Positions 58,018 through 64,000 of a stretch of 64,000 nt of DNA are shown here, one piece after another. Location of the stretch: the NCBI GenBank assembly GCA_950097015.1, contig CATNEN010000038.1:11539001-11603000 (forward strand). Reading direction: 5' to 3'. This DNA is from Macrostomum hystrix. Lineage: Eukaryota; Platyhelminthes; Macrostomidae. Numbering within the stretch: the first letter of the stretch is position 1; each line of letters opens with the position of its first letter. The translations under genes were made by a program, and so were the position numbers. The notes below the pieces were generated by a model. It was not told where the DNA came from and ran no database searches. It worked only from the letters and a program-made list of their open reading frames with translations.

Positions 58018-59182
58018 ATTTTTAGCCTAGAGAGAGAAAATAGGCTAAACTTTTATTACTTTCTACTGTATCTATGTATATACAATTTAACCCTCGCATT
58101 ACTTAATATTATATCAATTTGACTTGTTAAACTGGTGGGACTCTAAGCGCTATTTACAATGCCAGCAAGCGATAAAACAAATGTGCGGATTTTTTTAGAC
58201 AAAAGCTGAAATTGAAGAAACAAGGTGACAATCAGAATAAAGGTTTGGTTCAAATTACCTACTTTCATTTGATTTTTTCAGAGAGACGTTTTTTTCAAAA
58301 AAGACACTTCTATCATGCGTTAATAAGTTGTTGCTTATTTTTCGTACCTATCGCAAATATATAAGTATAAGTTGTTTTAATTGATTGCTTTCCTATTTCG
58401 TGGAGTTTTGTAAAATGAAAAAAATATTTTTGTATGTTTTTTTATTACTTGATTGCATTTCTTAATTCAATAGTCAGTTCTAAACTTTGTTATCCCAAGT
58501 AACGGAGATTTTGTACCTGTACTTCACTCTACTTTAATTGCGCTTGCTCGTACACGTTGCTGCAGCCAAAAGTGTTCATTTTTCTTTAAAAATATTAAAT
58601 TCGGAGCAATCCTGTGACAGAACAGACATCTACATACAGCAACTGAAGCGAGCGGAGATTTTATTTGCATCAGTTAAAGAATAAAAAAGAAGAAAGAATA
58701 ATATAATCCGAAGGTGTAAAATTGTCACCAATCGATTTTTCAGCTTTGTTTTTTCTTTTAAAAGTCCCATCGTTAATAAACACCGATAGCACAAATACAT
58801 GTTGTCCTCCATCGCGAACACTATTTCCGTGAATTTGTGTATTTTGTGAATTGGGACACAATATAATTAAGGTCAAGTTAGTTTTTTTGTTTCGTGCAAA
58901 ACCTATCTGAAAACTATTGTTGCTTTCAAAAAGCTGTTGAAACCATGTGATCAGCAAGTCCGGGTGCAAGTATAGTCGATCAGTTGATGAATCTGAACAC
59001 TCTGCGCGGGTCGGCCTCATCAAGACTATCCTTACTGGTGTCAAACGCGGCCACGACTCGATCCATTAATCGATTCAGTCAGATTCTGTGTGAAACCGCT
59101 CGATCCAGCCGATAGACAGGCAATAGGGCATGCCAGTCTGGAGAGTTAATGTGGCACCTTGATATTCGTGAGGAATGACTGA
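58018..59182. other. Spacer between two minus-strand genes
   Basis: It holds the DUF4476 promoter side and the 3' flank of the secreted-protein gene. A 124-codon minus frame (58670-59044) is open but resembles nothing known and has no clear coding bias. Confidence 0.4.
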
Positions 59183-59870
59183 CTAGTCGATGTAGAATTT
59201 GAAGTCGAAATATTTCGGATCCGCTAAAGTATCGGTTCTATTTAGGGCAAGCGCAAAGGTAAATAACTGATTCGCATCGGCCGGCATGGCGGATTCCTTG
59301 GTGAAGAATCTGGCGAAAGGACTTAGGTGAGTGTAAACGCGGCTTCGTTCGAATTCGAAGTTTCTCTCGAGAATCTGCATGCACATGTTCTGAAAAGTGG
59401 TGCAGTCCGTCAACTCCATGAAGCAGTTGCGGTCGGGTTTCTGTTCTGCCGCATCACAATCGAAATGGAATTGATGCTGTACATCAGTCCGGCCAGCTAG
59501 GTCGACCATAGTCTCGATTTGTTAGTTCCATCCAGGCAGGGCCTCTCGCTTGTCCAGGTGACACCAGTGGAGGACAGCTCGCAGACCCGCTGATAGACAA
59601 ACAGACCTCAGGAGGCGGACCGCGGTCGTTCCACTGGGCGACAGTCAGATTCGTTGGCATGTATGATCGGCTGTGGGCTACGCAGTTGATGAGGGAGGTG
59701 GCGGCCGAGCGACTGCTGAGAGACTCATTCAGGCAGGTCGTGTGGAAAATGTAGAGCACGTTGGCAGTGGTTGCTAGCGGTTGCCACAGGAGTAGCAGGA
59801 GAAGCAGCGGCGGCGCCAGCGGTACGAGACAAAAAAGTAGAAAACCTACGAGTGCTTTAAAAATTTTCAT
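59183..59870 (-). CDS. Unrecognised secreted or membrane-anchored Cys-rich protein; either spliced or frameshifted
   Basis: I do not recognise this family. The start at 59870-59868 is chosen because it opens a strong signal sequence (MKIFKALVGFLLFCLVPLAP then a Leu run). Next come N-glycosylation sites (NES, NLT) and a Cys-bearing segment. The C-terminal frame (59509-59183) adds Cys residues in FDCDAAEQKPDRNCF and LTDCTTFQNMCMQILE and ends FDFKFYID. The two halves are in different frames. Model 1: a 94-nt intron (59606-59513) with donor GAG|GTCTGT, a CTAAC branch-like site and acceptor TCGAG|ACT, giving 197 aa; this intron size matches cathepsin L next door. Model 2: two one-base losses, in AAA at 59599-59601 and TTT at 59518-59520 (plus strand), because the middle frame also reads like coding sequence (VCELSSTGVTWTSERPCLDG). 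Confidence 0.55.
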
Positions 59871-59984
59871 TTCACTTTTAACGCAAGTTTCAGAGCAAGT
59901 GAACCCACTAGCTGTCTTTGATCTGCCAATTGTGGCAGCTGGGCAGTTGGTCATACGCGAATTTGGTTTATCAAAAGCCACTTC

Positions 59985-60257
59985 GCTGTGACATTTAATA
60001 GCGTTTTTAACTATACTACTGTGTTATACTGATGTTATCTATACTACTGTGTCGTAACAAGAACTAACAAATTTATATATTATATTTTAATATATCACAC
60101 TATCCATTTTTGATCAACTATCCATTTTTATTCACAATTGATCAAAATTTCTCTCTATGGTAATGACCTCTGAGTTTGATTTGAGTTTGACCTGTTTCAA
60201 CCATAGACAATGCCAGTTTATAATAGAAAATCTACGAGTGAAAAACTTATGAAAGTC
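59985..60257. other. Spacer before the foldback element
   Basis: AT-rich with short CTATCCATTTTT and CTATACTACTGTG repeats. Nothing else. Confidence 0.4.
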
Positions 60258-61245
60258 TAAGCCAAAAATTATAAATGCCCTGGGTATTTATATACTGTCT
60301 AACAAAAGTTCTTGTACGGTTGCTTCTGTTGCTTCTAGTATCCATAATTTCCAACCGATTCAAATGAAAATTAGTGCAAATGAAAGCTGGGAATCTCTGC
60401 AACATTTTCTGTTTCACCGTATTTTTTTTATTCTGGAGTGGCTCGGAACAGCTTGCCGTTAAGCACAGACAGGTCGAAAAAAAAAGTGACAGAATGACAT
60501 AGAGCAAGCAGTCTATGGCCAACTTTCTTCACGCGCTGACAAACTCCACAGAGTGTCTAGGAAGCCTTCTGTCGATCGATCGCTGTGTGTGGGGTTTGCT
60601 TTACTTCTTCACCCCAGGCGACATGTCTATGGCCTAAACTGTCGCACACTGTATAACCCTGTGCTTCCTCGCAAAGTTTCATGACTTAACTTGCCCTTTC
60701 TGAGAGACATGCCTGTTGTGAGCCAAGAAATTCGTTGGAGAATCGTTTCGCTTCGAGAGGACGCAGGCTGGTCGCTTGGCAGGATTGCAAACCATCTCGT
60801 CGTGCCAAAATCTACTGTTCAGCACTATGCGACCAAATTTGCGGCAACGAATTCTGTCACCAATGACCATATCTGATTATCTGTGAAGAAGTAAAGCAAA
60901 CCCCACACACAGAGCGATCGATCGACAGAAGGCTTCCTAGACACTCTGTGGAGTTTGTCAGCGCGTGAAGAAAGTTGGCCATAGACTGCATGCTTGCTCT
61001 ATGTCATTCTGTCACTTTTTTTATTCGACCTGTCTGTGCTAAACGGCAAGCTGTTCCGAGCCACTCCAGAATAAAAAAATACGGTGAAACAGAAAATGTT
61101 GCAGAGATTCCCAGCTTTCATTTGCACTAATTTTCATTTGAAACGGATGGAAATTATGGATACTAGAGGCAACAGAAGCAACCGTACAAGAACTTTTGTT
61201 AGACAGTATATATAAATGGGTATTTATAATCTTTGGTCTAAACTG
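60258..61245 (+). mobile_element. Tc1/mariner-type foldback element with about 320-bp inverted repeats
   Basis: The left arm (60293-60612) and right arm (60883-61208) are near-identical inverted copies. Each starts at the outer end with TACTGTCTAACAAAAGTTCT, and weaker inverted similarity continues 35-40 bp beyond. The TA next to ACTGTC fits the TA target duplication of Tc1/mariner. The 270-bp centre encodes the N-terminus of a transposase. There is no catalytic DDE domain, so the element is non-autonomous. Confidence 0.88.
60691..60876 (+). pseudogene. Tc1-like transposase fragment (N-terminal helix-turn-helix)
   Basis: 61 codons. SQEIRWRIVSLREDAGWSLG then RIANHLVVPKSTVQHYATKF fits the first paired-like HTH of Tc1 transposases (IV-x-L-R, S-x-x-x-IA, VPKSTV), followed by ATNSVTN, which matches the usual TGSVTDRP linker. 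The frame ends at TGA where the right inverted repeat begins, so the second HTH and the catalytic domain are absent. Confidence 0.78.
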
Positions 61246-62037
61246 TGTTTTATTAAATATATATTTTATATCTTTACGAAATTAATAACTTCACAAAAGT
61301 ATAAGATATTTTCGCTTGTCTATAGCTGCCTAGAGTTTAAAGAGCAGGCGAAAATCTAGAATCACATTAAAAAAAAGTTTTAGTCTGTTAATTATGTCAG
61401 CTGGACGCACGGACAAGCAAACACGCGCTTTCAAGCTGGCTTTGCATTATGCTGTATGAGCTTGGTGGGGAAACTGTAAAGACGAAAAATTCTCAGCGTG
61501 GGTAGCAACCAGGACAGTACAGTGTGGAGAGTATGTGTACAGTAAGCAGCAAGATACGGAGAGGGGCAGATAGTGAATGGATTTAAGCCCAAGTACTATA
61601 GGCTGCTTCTGAGTGAGTACATTATTGTGCAAGAGCGCACGAAAGTTGTTTAGTTTGTCTAAAAAAACGCCAAATACTTGCTCTTACTCTCGCATAAAAT
61701 GAGCTGACAAAACACATCTGAGACCATAAGACTCAAGGTGTGAGCATTAAATATTGATTAATGTTTCTATGCAGAGCCTTAGCTAGCCTCCAGCCAGGAC
61801 ACCGCGGGCCCAAGCGACACGTCTCAAAACTTGAGTCCGTCTCCAATGACGACTGTACATAGGGTGTAGAGAAAAGTGTGACGTCCACCCCAAGAGAAAG
61901 CTTGTCACCCCCCGCACTCATGGCGGCATAAAAGCTGGCACAGTCAAGGAGCGCCCGATTCCCTCCAAGCAGAGAGAGCGCAAGGCCCAGTAGGAGCTGT
62001 GAGCGTCAGCTGGCCCACGCCATGACTGACTGGAAGT
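61246..62037. other. Spacer between two foldback elements
   Basis: No gene or repeat recognised; 61-62-codon minus frames are unsupported. Confidence 0.4.
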
Positions 62038-62491
62038 GGGTCCTTTCATGGATAGAGTAAAACCCCTTGTGTCACCACAGCGCTTACTTCGTTTATGCTG
62101 CGGCTTTCAAGTTCGCGGCGTTGCCAATTTCCATCTGGAGCCTCTCGCTTCGGTTCCGGAGGGCGCCAACGCACGGACACCAGCGACCCCGCAATCACAC
62201 CGTCAGGTGTGCTCAGGGGTGTCCTGTTGGCTGCTCTCTGGGACCACAGCTGCTGCTGCCGCCCGCTCGGGCTGCCTCGAGAGACTCCCGATCGATATAT
62301 CGATCGAGCTCGGTGACTCTCGGGCCAGCTCGGCGGTCTCCGTCCGTCACCGCACGGGACTCGCAGAGCGCGGCAGCTGTGGAACCAGACCACTCGACTG
62401 CTCCCTCCGGAGCCGAGGCGAGACTCCAGCCCCACCCCACTCCCTCTGAGCTGTCGTGAGACGAGGGGCTTCACTTTATACTTGAAAGGAC
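62038..62491. mobile_element. GC-rich foldback (MITE-like) element
   Basis: The ends are inverted repeats: GGTCCTTTCA at 62038 and its complement TGAAAGGACC at 62482-62491. About 23 of the first 28 positions match, ending in a shared CCCC. Inverted similarity continues inside (TCGCTTCGGTTCCGGAGGGC against TCGCCTCGGCTCCGGAGGGA). The centre is the 18-bp palindrome CGATCGATATATCGATCG. Frames of 130-142 codons on both strands result from high GC content. Confidence 0.7.
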
Positions 62492-62751
62492 CGAGCTGGC
62501 AGTATGGCCAGCGAAAATACTTTTTGAAACTGATGTGGATCTTGCAGTGTTTGGGACTTATTGTAACTTTACCAAATAAGGTTACAATAATGGCGGGTGA
62601 CTTTAACTTCTAGGAAATAAAACTGGAAGAACTGATGATCTCATCGCAAGTTAGCACAATATGCTAAACAGTCATGATCAGGTGCATCCAAATTGCTTAG
62701 TCAGGAGTCATAATAAAAATAATGAATGCCGGACGTTTGCGATCAATGTCG
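62492..62751. other. Spacer
   Basis: Nothing recognised. Confidence 0.35.
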
Positions 62752-62992
62752 CATCATTGGTGACAATAGACCCGCAGCCAGCAAGGAGGCGATTCTGCTT
62801 ATTCCGCTGACTCCTGAGCACACACGCACTCGGATACTGTACGCAGGCATTCACTCACACAGGTGTGCACATCTGCCCTGACTTTCTCATTGTCAGGCAG
62901 TGTAAAATCTTCTGTGCCTTGTATGTTGGCCCTCAATGGGCGTAAATTGCACGACAAGCCCCCAAGCCTTCTCTCCGCGGCTGCGCCCCAAA
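62752..62992 (-). mobile_element. SINE family A copy, truncated at both ends
   Basis: It matches the family body from GGTGACAATAGACCCGCAG to TCTCCGCGGCTGCGCCCC. The tRNA head and ATT tail are missing. A short GCTCGCTGGGGGG duplication replaces the head. Confidence 0.85.
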
Positions 62993-64000
62993 AAGCTCGC
63001 TGGGGGGTAAACTCGCTGGGGGGAAAACTCATGTACCTAAAAAATTGACTTGTCCCTGTGTGTAGGTGCTTATGACTACTGAAGTAACTTGCAGTATAAT
63101 CTACTTTAGTAGTCCTTGATGGCCGCAGATGTGTCAGATATGTCGACATAGTAATCCTTGGTAGACGCTAGGACTAACCTATAGAAAAAGAATATATAAC
63201 TTACTACTATAGTTAAGTTTTCGTAGTGGTACGAAGGACCACTAGAAGAAGGACGGACAAACATGTGTCGCACGAATGAAACATGTCGGCTGTTGATGCT
63301 ATAACTAGAGATGCCAAAAACCGGCCCTTTTTGAGAACCGGTTAACCGGTTTGAAAACCACCTTTTATAAGAAAACCGGTCTTTAAAAACCGGTTTGCGT
63401 GCCAAGTTTTTAAAAAGCACTAAATAAGCATAGAAGATTGAACTTATATACAATCGTGAATTTGTTGAAGGTGTGCGTGCCGATTAATAATAATAAAAGT
63501 TTCTTGGAATTATTAATTTTAAATTTGTTATAGTTAGGTTTCGCGGAAATTGAATATCGCGCCAATTCAAATTTTCCGTGGACTTTTCTTCGGAATCGTT
63601 CCGTAGCCAATGCGAACTAAATGCGAACTAAAATAAAGACCCAATGCGAACTTAATATAAATTTAGATTTAGTTCGGATCAGTTCTTAACTAATTCGCGA
63701 ACTCTTAATTTTGCTGAATAATAACTTTAAACGTAATGATGCACTGGTAGCAATGATTGATTAATTTGATGATTTTGCCCAAGGCAAACTGGTCACAGTC
63801 TCGAAATGGCGGTACCCTGGGATGGTTAGATTAGAAACGGCGAACCCTTGATGTTTTTAGGTTTAGACTTAGATAGTTTTAGATTAGGCCCCAATTTAGA
63901 TTTATACTTCAAGTTCAACTTAGATTTAATTTGAAGTTTAATTTTAAGTTTATTGTTCCATTTGAAAGGACTTAGTAGCGCTGCCACCACGAAGCAAATT
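62993..64000. other. AT-rich window end, no gene recognised
   Basis: Frames of 115 and 66 codons (minus, 63106-63610) are unsupported. A cluster of AACCGGTT motifs is listed separately. ATTTAGATTTA and GAACTAAATGCGAACT short repeats occur at 63610-63960. Confidence 0.4.
63319..63395. promoter_or_regulatory. Cluster of AACCGGTT palindromes (Grainyhead/CP2-like sites)
   Basis: Perfect AACCGGTT at 63336-63343, 63344-63351 and 63388-63395, plus AACCGGCC (63319) and AACCGGTC (63374), within 77 bp. AACCGGTT is the known Grainyhead-family consensus. No gene is recognised nearby, so function is speculative. Confidence 0.35.

Noticed and set aside
58670-59044. 124-codon minus-strand frame downstream of the secreted-protein gene
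   Set aside because: No recognised domain, no splice or promoter context, and AT-rich composition. Kept only as unsupported.
62036-62474. 130-142-codon frames on both strands
   Set aside because: They lie inside a GC-rich foldback element and overlap on opposite strands.

Overview
Kind of organism. This is animal nuclear DNA. It has spliced genes with GT-AG introns, TATA and poly(A) signals, tRNA-derived SINEs with (ATT)n tails, a Tc1/mariner-type DNA transposon remnant and a short interstitial TTAGGG tract. The gene content (calcineurin A, the ciliary protein CFAP68, group XII phospholipase A2, cathepsin L, a DUF4476 protein) is that of an invertebrate metazoan. I cannot name the phylum. 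The dominant feature is tandem repeats: about 24 minisatellite arrays, mostly with units of 12-48 bp, cover about 28 kb (roughly 44%) of the window. Nearly every long open frame here is a by-product of such an array and is not a gene.

Layout. 1-8336: five unrelated minisatellite arrays with no gene recognised between them. 9190-11584 (minus): CFAP68, two exons, its single 2-kb intron almost filled by a 17-bp array. 12992-43644 (plus): a complete calcineurin catalytic subunit gene in ten exons (1527 nt of CDS including the stop, 508 aa) spread over 30.7 kb. Its introns hold about 14 different arrays, SINE copies, a telomere-like tract and three possible in-phase mini-exons. 45325-46065: another array. 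46085-47222 (minus): group XII secreted phospholipase A2, four exons, 218 aa. 47395-48715: a minisatellite-bearing insertion flanked by a 140-bp direct repeat; a sister copy lies in calcineurin intron 8. 51542-52786 (plus): cathepsin L, four exons, 331 aa, with a TATA box and GATA sites. 53126-54217: SINEs and a minisatellite nested together. 55024-58017 (minus): DUF4476-domain protein, six exons, 226 aa, with SINEs in its introns. 59183-59870 (minus): a gene for an unrecognised secreted Cys-rich protein, which either has a 94-nt intron or carries two frameshifts. 60258-61245: a foldback Tc1-like element with about 320-bp inverted repeats around the helix-turn-helix part of a transposase. 62038-62491: a GC-rich foldback element. 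The rest, to 64000, is AT-rich with no recognised gene.

How the genes relate. They alternate in orientation (CFAP68 and calcineurin diverge; calcineurin and PLA2G12 converge; PLA2G12 and cathepsin L diverge; cathepsin L and DUF4476 converge). They do not form a pathway cluster. The unusual biology is in the non-coding DNA: in-situ expansion of many unrelated short units, some starting within a few bases of splice donors, together with several SINE families. All exon limits were read by eye from splice consensus, reading phase and remembered family similarity; no search was run.
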